Below are positions 1 to 5,301 of a stretch of DNA of 5,301 nt, piece by piece (position 1 is the first letter of the stretch; each line of letters opens with the position of its first letter). A program made the position numbers and the translations under genes. The stretch comes from Desulfocurvus sp. (GTDB lineage: Bacteria; Desulfobacterota; Desulfovibrionia; Desulfovibrionales; Desulfovibrionaceae). The notes beneath the pieces are model-generated. The model was not told where the DNA came from, did no database searches, and was given only the letters and a program-made list of their open reading frames with translations. Where the stretch lies: contig NZ_JALNWM010000222.1 of assembly GCF_023230885.1 (NCBI RefSeq), forward strand, positions 1-5,301. Direction: 5' to 3'.

Positions 1-1095
1 CCGCCCGTTCCCGGAGCGGACCAGCCCGTTCCCGGCGCGGACCAGCCCGCCCTGCCCTACGAGGAGCCCGAAAGCCCGGTCCTCGAACGCTCCGTCCGCC
101 AGGTCGATTTCGCCCTGCTGGAGACCCTGCTCTTCACCGGCTACGACCCCCACGCCATGACCATCCGCGAGACGCGCCTGGAAACCCGGGGCGGGGAGCA
201 CTACCACTTCCAGATCGTGGACATCGAACTGGAAAACGGCCCTGGCCGCTTCCTGGACATCCTGGCCCGCTCGCTGGCCAAATGGGCCCCCGAGGCGACC
301 CTGGCCCCCGGCGAACAGGGCGCCTACGTCGTTTCCGTGGCCGGGGTGCCGACCCATGTACTGGAGTTCGCCACCGCCGTGCCCCTGCCCGCACCCCCCG
401 GCCCGCCCGCCGAAGGCCCGGCCACCTGGGGCGCCCTGCTGGCCGTGGTCATCGACGACATGGGCCAGGACCTGCGCTTCGCCCGCGAGCTGGCCGCCCT
501 GCCCTTCCCGGTGACGTTCTCCATCCTGCCCGGCACGCCGCACAACCGCGAGGTGGCCGCCCTGGCGGCCAAGTCCGGGCGCGAGGTGCTGCTGCACCTG
601 CCCATGGAGCCCAAGGGCTGGCCGGGCATCAACCCCGGCCCGGGCGCGCTGTTCACCTTCATGGCCCCCGACGAGATGCGCCGCGTGCTGGCCGCCGACC
701 TGGACGAGGTGCCCGGGGCAGTCGGCGTGAACAACCACATGGGTTCGCGCTTCACGGGCCACGCCGACGGCATGGCCGTGGTCCTCGACGAGCTGCGCGC
801 GCGCGGGCTCTTCTTCCTGGACAGCCTGACCGCCCGGGGCAGCACCGCCGTGGGCCTGGCCCGCGACATGGGCCTGCCCGTCTACCGGCGCAGCGTGTTT
901 CTGGACAACATCCGCGACGTGGGGGCCATCACCCGCCAGATGGAGAAGGCCGCCCGCGCCGCCGCCGCCACCGGGCAGGCCGTGGCCATCGGCCACCCCT
1001 ACCCCGAAACCCTGGCCGCCCTGCGCCAATGGGCCCAGCGCGAGAACAGCACGGTGAGCATCGTGCATCTCAAAAGACTCAAACCACTCAACTGA
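1..1095 (+). CDS. Divergent polysaccharide deacetylase family protein (DUF610/YibQ-like), 5'-truncated
   Basis: The reading frame is open from base 1 and runs to a TGA at 1093-1095, so 364 residues are visible and the true start is upstream of the window. The ATG at 157 is internal: it has no ribosome binding site, and plausible coding sequence continues above it. The visible part starts with a Pro-rich linker (about residues 1-25), then a small alpha/beta region (about 30-125), a second Pro-rich linker, and the deacetylase-like domain from about residue 148. Family hallmarks are the IDD of VVIDDMG (151-153), LHLPMEP (His199), the NNHMGSRFT motif (244-252), a DSLT motif, RSVFLDN, and AIGHPYPET near the C-terminus (His332). 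This is the Polysacc_deac_2 family, a NodB-like barrel with a rearranged metal site. Members are usually envelope proteins, often beside peptidoglycan hydrolase or protease genes, but their reaction is not well established. Only 17 bases separate it from the binding-protein gene, so co-transcription is possible. Confidence 0.9.
   Translation, partial: PPVPGADQPVPGADQPALPYEEPESPVLERSVRQVDFALLETLLFTGYDPHAMTIRETRLETRGGEHYHFQIVDIELENGPGRFLDILARSLAKWAPEATLAPGEQGAYVVSVAGVPTHVLEFATAVPLPAPPGPPAEGPATWGALLAVVIDDMGQDLRFARELAALPFPVTFSILPGTPHNREVAALAAKSGREVLLHLPMEPKGWPGINPGPGALFTFMAPDEMRRVLAADLDEVPGAVGVNNHMGSRFTGHADGMAVVLDELRARGLFFLDSLTARGSTAVGLARDMGLPVYRRSVFLDNIRDVGAITRQMEKAARAAAATGQAVAIGHPYPETLAALRQWAQRENSTVSIVHLKRLKPLN
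4..45 (+). repeat. Two-copy 21-base tandem repeat encoding PVPGADQ twice
   Basis: Bases 4-24 and 25-45 are direct repeats that differ at one position (A at 15, C at 36), a silent Gly codon difference. Each unit encodes the heptapeptide PVPGADQ, in frame with the deacetylase-like protein. The next residues, PALP, resemble a decayed third copy. The array begins almost at the window edge, so more copies may lie upstream. It probably forms a flexible, Pro-rich spacer between an N-terminal membrane anchor or signal (not visible) and the folded domains. Confidence 0.85.
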
Positions 1096-1112
1096 CCAAG
1101 GGAGAACCTGCC

Positions 1113-2081
1113 ATGAAACGCCTGTCCATCCTCGCCGTCCTGGCGATCCTGGCCGGCCTGTGCGCCCCCGCCGCCTGGGCCAGGAACTACACCGTTTCCG
1201 TGAACCAGTTCGTGGAACACCCGGCCCTGGACGCCGTGCTGCGGGGCGTGCAGGACAGCCTGAAGGAGCAGGGTTTCGAGGTCGCCTACCACGTCCACAA
1301 CGCCCAGGCCAACATGGCCACGGCCAACCAGATCGCCCAGGCCATCGCCGGCGAGAAGCCCGACCTCGTGGTCGCCATCGCCACACCCAGCGCCCAGGCC
1401 TGCGCCCAGATCATCAAGAAGGCCCCGCACATGGCCCAGGTGCCGCTGCTCTTCTCGGCCGTCACCGACCCCAAGGGCGCCGGGCTGGTGGCCGACCTGC
1501 AGCGCCCCGGCGCCAACATCAGCGGCGTCTCGGACATGACCCCCGTGGACCGGCACCTGGAGATGATGCGCGAGATACTGCCCGGCCTGACCGACCTCGG
1601 CGTGGTCTACAACTCCGGCGAAGCCAACTCCAAGACCCTGGTGAACATGCTGCGCGAAGCCTGCCAGGCCAGGGGCGTGACCCTGCACGAGGCCTCCGCC
1701 GCCAAGACCGCCGACGTGTACCAGGCCACCAAGAGCCTCGCCGGGCGCGCCCAGGCCGTCTATGTGCCCACGGACAACACCGTGGTCTCGGCCCTGGAGT
1801 CCATGGTCAAGGTCTGCGAGCAGAACAAGATGCCCCTGTTCGCCGCCGACGTGGACTCCGTGCCCCGCGGCGCCGTGGCGGCCCTGGGCTTCGACTACTA
1901 CCTCCACGGCAAGCAGACCGGCGCCATGGCCGGGCGCATCTTCGGCGGCGCCTCCGTGGCCGAAACCCCCGTGGAGTTCCAGCAGGGCATGAGCCTGCAC
2001 CTGAACCTGCCCGCCGCCAAGGCCCAGGGGGTCGACATCCCCGAGGCCGTGCGCGCCAAGGCCGACAGGATCGTGGAATAG
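1113..2081 (+). CDS. ABC transporter periplasmic substrate-binding protein (TrpX-like, ABC_sub_bind family)
   Basis: A 322-residue secreted solute receptor for the ABC importer encoded downstream. The start is set by a good ribosome binding site (AAGGGAG at 1098-1104, 8 bases before ATG) and a classic signal peptide: MKR, a hydrophobic core, and AxA before a likely signal peptidase I cut after Ala23 (AWA|RNY). The mature protein has the two-lobed type I periplasmic-binding fold of the ABC_sub_bind family (PF04392). Family motifs are ATPSAQA (Thr91-Pro92-Ser93), LLFSAVTDP (114-120), ISGVSD (136-141), YVPTDNTVVSA (217 on), and a C-terminal GFDYYLHGKQTG segment (Asp261-Tyr262-Tyr263). Relatives bind tryptophan or phenylalanine, but the family is broad and the ligand here is unknown. 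A terminator-like hairpin follows the gene, which would favour higher output of this protein than of the membrane subunits. Cys17 lies in the hydrophobic core but lacks a proper lipobox, so a lipoprotein is unlikely. Confidence 0.92.
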   Translation: MKRLSILAVLAILAGLCAPAAWARNYTVSVNQFVEHPALDAVLRGVQDSLKEQGFEVAYHVHNAQANMATANQIAQAIAGEKPDLVVAIATPSAQACAQIIKKAPHMAQVPLLFSAVTDPKGAGLVADLQRPGANISGVSDMTPVDRHLEMMREILPGLTDLGVVYNSGEANSKTLVNMLREACQARGVTLHEASAAKTADVYQATKSLAGRAQAVYVPTDNTVVSALESMVKVCEQNKMPLFAADVDSVPRGAVAALGFDYYLHGKQTGAMAGRIFGGASVAETPVEFQQGMSLHLNLPAAKAQGVDIPEAVRAKADRIVE

Positions 2082-2083
2082 GG

Positions 2084-2121
2084 GCGCCCTTGCACTTGGC
2101 CGCAATACACGGTAAGGGCGC
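2084..2121 (+). promoter_or_regulatory. Possible anti-terminator pairing that competes with the 2110-2148 hairpin
   Basis: GCGCCCTT (2084-2091) is exactly complementary to AAGGGCGC (2114-2121). A G-U pair (2092/2113) and a C-G pair (2093/2112) can extend it. The right-hand arm is the 5' half of the terminator stem, so the two structures exclude each other. The left arm begins two bases after the binding-protein stop codon, so a ribosome paused at the stop would cover it and leave the terminator free to form. The complementarity is seen in the sequence. A regulatory role is inference, and GC-rich DNA gives such pairings easily. Confidence 0.35.
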
Positions 2122-2148
2122 GGCCTGGCCGCGCCCTGCCCGTTTTTT
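2110..2148 (+). terminator. Intra-operon Rho-independent terminator or attenuator between binding protein and permease genes
   Basis: The core stem pairs GGGCGCGG (2116-2123) with CCGCGCCC (2129-2136) around a CCTGG loop. An A-T pair at 2115/2137 extends it, as do three more pairs (2110-2112 with 2140-2142) beyond a small internal loop. Six T residues (2143-2148) follow directly. This has the full form of an intrinsic terminator, yet it lies between two genes of one transporter. Partial readthrough would lower permease and ATPase levels relative to the binding protein, and the hairpin could also protect the 3' end of the upstream message. The 45 bases between the T run and the permease start show no convincing promoter. 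Confidence 0.8.
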
Positions 2149-2193
2149 CGGCCCGGCGCCACCACACACCCTTTTGCAACCGGATCGCCGCCG

Positions 2194-3081
2194 ATGACTT
2201 TCTTCGCCCTCATGGGAGCCCTGGAGCAGGGCCTCGTCTACGGAATCATGGTCCTTGGGGTCTACCTGACCTTCAGGATACTCGACTTCCCGGACCTGAC
2301 CGTGGACGGCAGCCTGCCCCTGGGCGCCGCCGTGTCCGCCGTGTGCATCACCCAGGGCATGCACCCCGCCCTGTCGCTGCTGGCGGCCATGGCCGCCGGG
2401 TTCCTCGCCGGAGCCCTCACCGGCCTGCTCAACACCAAGCTGGGCATCCTGCACCTGCTCGCCTCCATCCTGACCATGACCGCCCTCTACTCGGTGAACA
2501 TCCGCATCATGGGCGGGCCCAACGTCTCCCTGCTCGGCGTGGACACCGTCCTCGACCCGCTCATGCGCACGGGCCTGCCCGGATACTACGCCTCGCCGCT
2601 GCTCTTCGCCGTGCTGGCCGCGGCGGTCATCCTCGCGCTCATCTGGTTCCTGTACACGGAAATGGGCCAGGCCATGCTCGCCACCGGCGACAACCGCCAG
2701 ATGATCACCAGCCAGGGCGTGGACACCCACAAGGTCATCATCCTCGGCGTGGGCCTGTCCAACGCGCTGGTGGCCCTGGCGGGCGGGCTCATCGCCCAGA
2801 ACCAGGGCGCTGCGGACGTGAACATGGGCGTTGGCACCATCGTCGCCGGGCTGGCCTCGGTCATCGTGGGCGAAACGGTCTTCGGCAACCGCTCCCTGCC
2901 CCGGGCCGTGGTCGCCGCCGTGGTCGGCTCCATCATCTACCGCGTGGCCATCGCCCTGGCCCTGGGCCTGAAGATCGGCTCCTTCAGCTTCACCCCCAGC
3001 GACCTGAACCTGATCACCGCCCTGCTGGTGGTCGTGGCCCTCACGGCCCCAAGGCTCAAGAAGAGGTTCGGAAAATGCTAG
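2194..3081 (+). CDS. ABC transporter permease (LivH-like, BPD_transp_2 family; TrpY-like)
   Basis: A 295-residue integral membrane subunit that forms the substrate channel in the inner membrane, probably as a homodimer since only one permease gene is present. It belongs to the BPD_transp_2 family (PF02653), in the subgroup paired with ABC_sub_bind receptors. The N-terminus GALEQGLVYGIMVLGVYLTF, followed by RILDFPDLTVDGSLPLG, is typical of that subgroup. About eight or nine hydrophobic segments are visible (near residues 8-27, 40-55, 58-80, 84-105, 136-153, 178-200, 213-228, 235-260 and 270-286). The cytoplasmic loop with ATGDNRQM (from Ala163), followed by LSNALVALAGGL (from Leu188), is the likely contact with the ATPase. 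The chosen ATG is preceded only by a weak CGGA (2181-2184). A second ATG at codon 7 is possible, but the upstream one gives the usual family N-terminus. The last 7 bases overlap the ATPase gene, indicating translational coupling. Confidence 0.93.
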   Translation: MTFFALMGALEQGLVYGIMVLGVYLTFRILDFPDLTVDGSLPLGAAVSAVCITQGMHPALSLLAAMAAGFLAGALTGLLNTKLGILHLLASILTMTALYSVNIRIMGGPNVSLLGVDTVLDPLMRTGLPGYYASPLLFAVLAAAVILALIWFLYTEMGQAMLATGDNRQMITSQGVDTHKVIILGVGLSNALVALAGGLIAQNQGAADVNMGVGTIVAGLASVIVGETVFGNRSLPRAVVAAVVGSIIYRVAIALALGLKIGSFSFTPSDLNLITALLVVVALTAPRLKKRFGKC

Positions 3082-3869
3082 AACTCTCCGGCCTCACACT
3101 CTATTTCCACAAGGGCAGCATCAACGAGGTCCGCGCGCTCTCGGACGTGAACCTGACCATCCACGAGGGCGACTTCATCACCGTCATCGGCTCCAACGGC
3201 GCGGGCAAATCCACGCTGCTGAGCGCCCTGGCGGGCTCCTACGCGCCCCACAGCGGCAGCGTGACCATGCGCGGGCAGGACATCACCCGCTGGCCCGAGC
3301 ACAAACGCGCCCGTTTCATGGGCCGCGTGTTCCAGGACCCCCTGCGCGGCACCTGCGCCAGCCTGTCCATCGCCCAGAACATGGCCCTGGCCCTGCGCCG
3401 GGGCAAATGGCGCGGGCTCACGCGCGGAGTCACCGCCGCCGACCGCAGGCTCTTCGCCGCCGAGGTCAAAAAAATCGGCCTCGGCCTGGAGTCGCGCCTG
3501 GACGACCGCATCGGCCTGCTCTCCGGCGGCCAGCGCCAGGCCCTGACCCTGCTCATGGCCACCATGGTCCGCCCCGACCTGCTGCTGCTCGACGAACACA
3601 CCGCCGCCCTGGACCCCAAGACGGCCAACCAGACCCTGCTGCTCACCGAGCACCTGGTCACCTCCCAGAGCCTGACCACCCTCATGGTCACCCACAACAT
3701 GAACCAGGCCATCAAGCTCGGAAACCGCCTGATCATGCTCCACCAGGGTGAAATCATTCTCGATGTCGCCGGAAAGGCCAAGGAGGAACTCACGGTCAAC
3801 GACCTGCTGGCCCAGTTCTACAAGGTCAAGGGCGAGGAGTTCAGTTCCGACAAGATGCTGCTCACATGA
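3075..3869 (+). CDS. ABC transporter ATP-binding protein (TrpZ-like)
   Basis: A 264-residue nucleotide-binding subunit that powers the importer from the cytoplasmic face of the permease. All ATPase motifs are present: Walker A GSNGAGKST (39-47), Q-loop Gln87 in VFQDP, signature LSGGQRQ (149-155), Walker B LLLLDE (Asp173, Glu174) and the H-loop His207 in VTHNM. The residue after the catalytic Glu is His (DEHTAALDP), where many ABC proteins have Pro. I recognise this as usual in this importer subgroup, so it is not a defect. The start overlaps the permease stop (ATG at 3075 within ATGCTAG), with GAGG at 3063-3066 giving 8-base spacing inside the permease gene. Earlier in-frame codons up to 2343 belong to a shadow frame over the permease and are not part of the protein. 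A strong terminator-like hairpin follows within 5 bases of the stop, closing the transporter operon. Confidence 0.95.
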   Translation: MLELSGLTLYFHKGSINEVRALSDVNLTIHEGDFITVIGSNGAGKSTLLSALAGSYAPHSGSVTMRGQDITRWPEHKRARFMGRVFQDPLRGTCASLSIAQNMALALRRGKWRGLTRGVTAADRRLFAAEVKKIGLGLESRLDDRIGLLSGGQRQALTLLMATMVRPDLLLLDEHTAALDPKTANQTLLLTEHLVTSQSLTTLMVTHNMNQAIKLGNRLIMLHQGEIILDVAGKAKEELTVNDLLAQFYKVKGEEFSSDKMLLT

Positions 3870-3873
3870 TCCC

Positions 3874-3909
3874 CGGCGGCCCGGACTTTCCCGCCGGACC
3901 GCCGTTTTT
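3874..3909 (+). terminator. Rho-independent terminator after the ABC operon
   Basis: CGGCGG (3874-3879) pairs with CCGCCG (3899-3904). After one C·A mismatch (3880/3898), CCGG (3881-3884) pairs with CCGG (3894-3897), leaving a 9-base loop. Five T residues (3905-3909) follow. It starts four bases after the ATPase stop and ends only 30 bases before the ndk start, so it also lies within any ndk leader made by readthrough. On the minus strand no T run follows the stem, so it points rightward only. Confidence 0.82.
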
Positions 3910-3929
3910 CCGCAACCAACCACAGGTAT

Positions 3930-3934
3930 GGAGG
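3930..3934 (+). promoter_or_regulatory. Ribosome binding site that fixes the ndk start
   Basis: GGAGG lies 5 bases before the ATG at 3940. An in-frame ATG at 3928 would begin with MEDA, but it overlaps this site and has no good site of its own. The start at 3940 gives the usual Ndk N-terminus, MALERTFSIIKP. Confidence 0.8.
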
Positions 3935-3939
3935 ACGCA

Positions 3940-4362
3940 ATGGCTCTGGAACGCACCTTTTCCATCATCAAACCCAACGCCGTGGCCAAGAACAAGGTCG
4001 GCGCCATCCTGGCCATGATCGAAAACGCCGGGCTCAGGATCGTGGGCACGCGCATGATCCACCTGACCCGCGCCCAGGCCGAGGGCTTCTACGCCGTGCA
4101 CCGCGAGCGCCCCTTCTTCGACTCGCTGTGCTCCTTCATGTGCTCGGGCCCCGTGGTCGTCTCCGTGCTCGAAGGCGAGGACGCCATCGCCCGCTACCGC
4201 GAGATCATGGGCGCCACCAACCCCGCCAACGCCGCCGAGGGCACCATCCGCAAGCTCTACGCCGACGACATCGAGGCCAACGCCGTCCACGGCTCCGACG
4301 GCCCCGACACCGCCGCCGTGGAAATCGCCTACTTCTTCAACGCGCTCCAACTGGTGAGGTAG
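3940..4362 (+). CDS. ndk: Nucleoside diphosphate kinase
   Basis: A 140-residue cytoplasmic enzyme, the normal family length. It moves the gamma-phosphate of ATP to nucleoside diphosphates through a phosphohistidine intermediate, balancing the NTP and dNTP pools. The active-site block NAVHGSD holds the phospho-acceptor His117, with Asn114 and Ser119, and the downstream EIAYFF segment includes Glu128. Other conserved parts are SIIKPNAV with Lys11, GFYAVHRERPFF with Tyr51, and the GATNPANAAEGTIR loop that contacts the nucleotide. Nothing is missing. The gene begins 30 bases after the terminator of the ABC operon, and I see no convincing promoter in that gap. Transcription may come from readthrough or from a promoter inside the ATPase gene. 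proC follows after 7 bases, so the two genes are probably co-transcribed. They have no direct metabolic link beyond housekeeping. Confidence 0.98.
   Translation: MALERTFSIIKPNAVAKNKVGAILAMIENAGLRIVGTRMIHLTRAQAEGFYAVHRERPFFDSLCSFMCSGPVVVSVLEGEDAIARYREIMGATNPANAAEGTIRKLYADDIEANAVHGSDGPDTAAVEIAYFFNALQLVR
4356..4359 (+). promoter_or_regulatory. proC ribosome binding site inside the ndk 3' end
   Basis: GAGG lies in the last codons of ndk, 10 bases before the proC ATG. Because the site is translated as part of ndk, ribosomes finishing ndk would expose it and could restart on proC. This supports translational coupling. Confidence 0.55.
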
Positions 4363-4369
4363 CCACGAC

Positions 4370-5161
4370 ATGACCAGCATCGGCTTCATCGGCGTGGGCA
4401 ACATGGGCAGCGCCATCATCCGCGGCCTGGCCGCGCGCGGCGACGTGACCCTCGCGGGTTACGACCTGAACACCGAGAGCCTCGCGGCCCTCGCCCCCGT
4501 GGGCCTCCAGGCCGCCGCCTCGCCCCGGGAACTGGCCGAGCAGTGCCAGATCATCCTGCTCGCCGTGAAGCCGCACCAGGTCAAGGCCGTGCTGGAAGAC
4601 ATCAGCCCCGCCCTGAACCAGGGGCGGACCGTCGTCTCCATCGCGGCTGGCATCACCATGAAAAAACTCCTCAAATGGGCCGACCCCGCCCCGGTGGTGC
4701 GCGTCATGCCCAACACCCCGGCCATGGTCGGCGCGGGCGTCTTCGCCCTCTGCCTGGAGGACGAACGCCTGGACCAGCAGCGCAAGGACCTCCTCACCGA
4801 CCTCTTCCAGGGCCTGGGCCAGGTCCATGTGCTGCCCGAAAGGCTCTTCGACGCCTTCACCGCCGTGGCGGGCTCCGGCCCGGCCTATGTGTTCTACTTC
4901 ATGGAAGCCGTCATCGAGGCGGGCGTGACCCTGGGCCTCACCCGCCAGCAGGCCACCCGCATGGTCGAGGGGCTCTTCCTCGGCTCGGCCAGGCTCGCCG
5001 CCGAGTCCGAGCACCACATCAGCGTCCTGCGCGAAATGGTCTGCTCCCCGGCGGGCACGACCATCGCCGCAACCAACGCCTTCGACGAACACGCCGTGCG
5101 CGCCGCCATCCTCGAAGGCGTCCTGCGCTCGGCCCGCCGCAGCAAGGAACTCGGCGACTAG
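4370..5161 (+). CDS. proC: Pyrroline-5-carboxylate reductase
   Basis: A 263-residue cytoplasmic enzyme that reduces 1-pyrroline-5-carboxylate to L-proline with NAD(P)H, the last step of proline synthesis. The N-terminal Rossmann domain opens with IGFIGVGNMGSA (GxGxxG at residues 8-13). AVKPHQV and VVSIAAGI follow, then RVMPNTPAMVGAG (Met113-Pro114-Asn115), a family signature around the active site. The C-terminal helical dimerisation domain carries VAGSGPAYVF (Gly168-Tyr173) and SPAGTTIAA (226-234), which bind the substrate carboxylate. Length and motif order match typical ProC, and no key residue is lost. The gene is 7 bases downstream of ndk. A hairpin 25 bases after the stop probably ends the transcript. 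No other proline pathway genes (proA, proB) are in view. Confidence 0.97.
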   Translation: MTSIGFIGVGNMGSAIIRGLAARGDVTLAGYDLNTESLAALAPVGLQAAASPRELAEQCQIILLAVKPHQVKAVLEDISPALNQGRTVVSIAAGITMKKLLKWADPAPVVRVMPNTPAMVGAGVFALCLEDERLDQQRKDLLTDLFQGLGQVHVLPERLFDAFTAVAGSGPAYVFYFMEAVIEAGVTLGLTRQQATRMVEGLFLGSARLAAESEHHISVLREMVCSPAGTTIAATNAFDEHAVRAAILEGVLRSARRSKELGD

Positions 5162-5186
5162 ACCGCCCGCCCCCCCGACACAAGCC

Positions 5187-5221
5187 AAGGCCCGGCCCGC
5201 AAACGCGGACCGGGCCTTTCT
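5187..5221 (+). terminator. Terminator-like hairpin downstream of proC
   Basis: AAGGCCCGG (5187-5195) pairs with CCGGGCCTT (5210-5218). Beyond one C·A mismatch (5196/5209), CCGC (5197-5200) pairs with GCGG (5205-5208) around an AAAC loop. The tail is a weak TTTCT, partly inside the stem. On the minus strand the mismatch becomes a G-U pair, but the run after the stem is poor in T. It most likely terminates the ndk-proC transcript and may work weakly in the other direction. Confidence 0.75.
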
Positions 5222-5264
5222 CGTGCCCCTCCGTTCCGACAACGCAGAACACGGGACACAAGCC

Positions 5265-5301
5265 CTACGCCAGCCCCCCCCGCACGCGAATGCCCCCCGG
5301 C
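5265..5301 (-). CDS. Possible C-terminal end of a convergent gene (partial, 12 codons visible)
   Basis: Read on the minus strand from the right edge, one frame gives PGGIRVRGGLA followed by TAG at 5267-5265. The codons have high GC at third positions, like the rest of the window. The stop lies about 45 bases beyond the proC hairpin, a usual arrangement for two converging genes sharing a terminator region. Twelve codons are too few to identify a product, and an open stretch this short arises easily by chance in GC-rich DNA. Confidence 0.25.
   Translation of the reverse strand, partial: PGGIRVRGGLA

Noticed and set aside
282..1112. In-frame upstream extension of the binding protein
   Set aside because: The frame is open back to 282, but the extension overlaps the deacetylase-like gene, is Arg/Pro/Gly-rich shadow sequence, and would bury the signal peptide and the good ribosome binding site at 1098-1104.
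1113..1181. Lipoprotein signal in the binding protein (LAGLC, Cys17)
   Set aside because: The residue before Cys is Leu, not Gly, Ala or Ser, and Cys lies before a good AxA signal peptidase I site (AWA, 21-23).
2090..2118. TTGCAC at 2090-2095 with TAAGGG 17 bases later, as a promoter for the permease
   Set aside because: The -35 is fair, but TAAGGG matches the -10 consensus at only two positions. The start point would fall within or near the terminator stem.
2155..2177. TTTTGC as a sigma-54 -12 element before the permease
   Set aside because: The required GG ten bases upstream of the GC is absent (the bases at 2164-2165 are AC).
999..2213. Long open frame on the minus strand opposite the binding-protein gene (about 404 codons)
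   Set aside because: The translation is dominated by Gly, His, Val and Ala in low-complexity runs, with no recognisable domain. It is the antisense shadow of a GC-rich gene whose + strand product has a signal peptide and full family motifs.
2343..3074. In-frame upstream extension of the ATPase, suggesting a fusion protein
   Set aside because: The extension is Arg/Pro/His/Gly-rich out-of-frame reading of the permease gene. The ATPase family begins at the ATG at 3075, with a suitable ribosome binding site.
3905..3932. TTTTTC and TATGGA 16 bases apart as an ndk promoter
   Set aside because: Both boxes match the consensus poorly. Transcription would begin at about the ATG, leaving out the strong GGAGG ribosome binding site.
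4337..5242. Long minus-strand open frame opposite proC (about 301 codons)
   Set aside because: Gly/His/Ala/Val-rich composition and complete overlap with a textbook proC mark it as an antisense shadow.
5290..5301. ATG at 5290 as the start of a new plus-strand gene
   Set aside because: There is no ribosome binding site before it and only four codons are visible.
1..5301. tRNA, rRNA, CRISPR arrays, insertion sequences, attachment sites
   Set aside because: No direct-repeat/spacer pattern, terminal inverted repeats, transposase or integrase sequence, or recognisable tRNA or rRNA segment was seen on either strand.

Overview
The window is a GC-rich (roughly two-thirds G+C), tightly packed bacterial chromosomal segment. 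All clear genes lie on the + strand. Gene content, protein style and codon use best fit a Desulfovibrio-like sulfate reducer (Desulfovibrionaceae). That assignment rests on recognition of protein style, not on a search.

Layout, left to right: (1) the 3' part of a divergent polysaccharide deacetylase (DUF610/YibQ-type) gene, whose start lies off the left edge (1-1095). (2) A complete three-gene ABC importer of the TrpXYZ type: a secreted substrate-binding protein (1113-2081), a LivH-like membrane permease (2194-3081) and an ATPase (3075-3869). (3) Nucleoside diphosphate kinase, ndk (3940-4362). (4) Pyrroline-5-carboxylate reductase, proC (4370-5161). The last ~140 bases hold a terminator-like hairpin and possibly the last codons of a convergent minus-strand gene.

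Three GC-rich hairpins divide the transcription units. One sits between the binding-protein and permease genes (2110-2148). One follows the ATPase gene (3874-3909). One follows proC (5187-5221). The first is the most notable regulatory feature. It lies inside the transporter operon, ends in six T, and its 5' arm can also pair with a segment just after the binding-protein stop codon. This looks like an attenuator, or a device to make more binding protein than membrane components.

The transporter probably imports a small organic solute. Aromatic amino acids are known ligands for some relatives, but the substrate cannot be read from the sequence. ndk (nucleotide pool balance) and proC (last step of proline synthesis) are only 7 bases apart and probably co-transcribed. 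I found no evidence of a wholly new system: the proteins belong to known families. The points worth a second look are the regulatory architecture around the transporter and a small heptapeptide repeat in the deacetylase-like protein.
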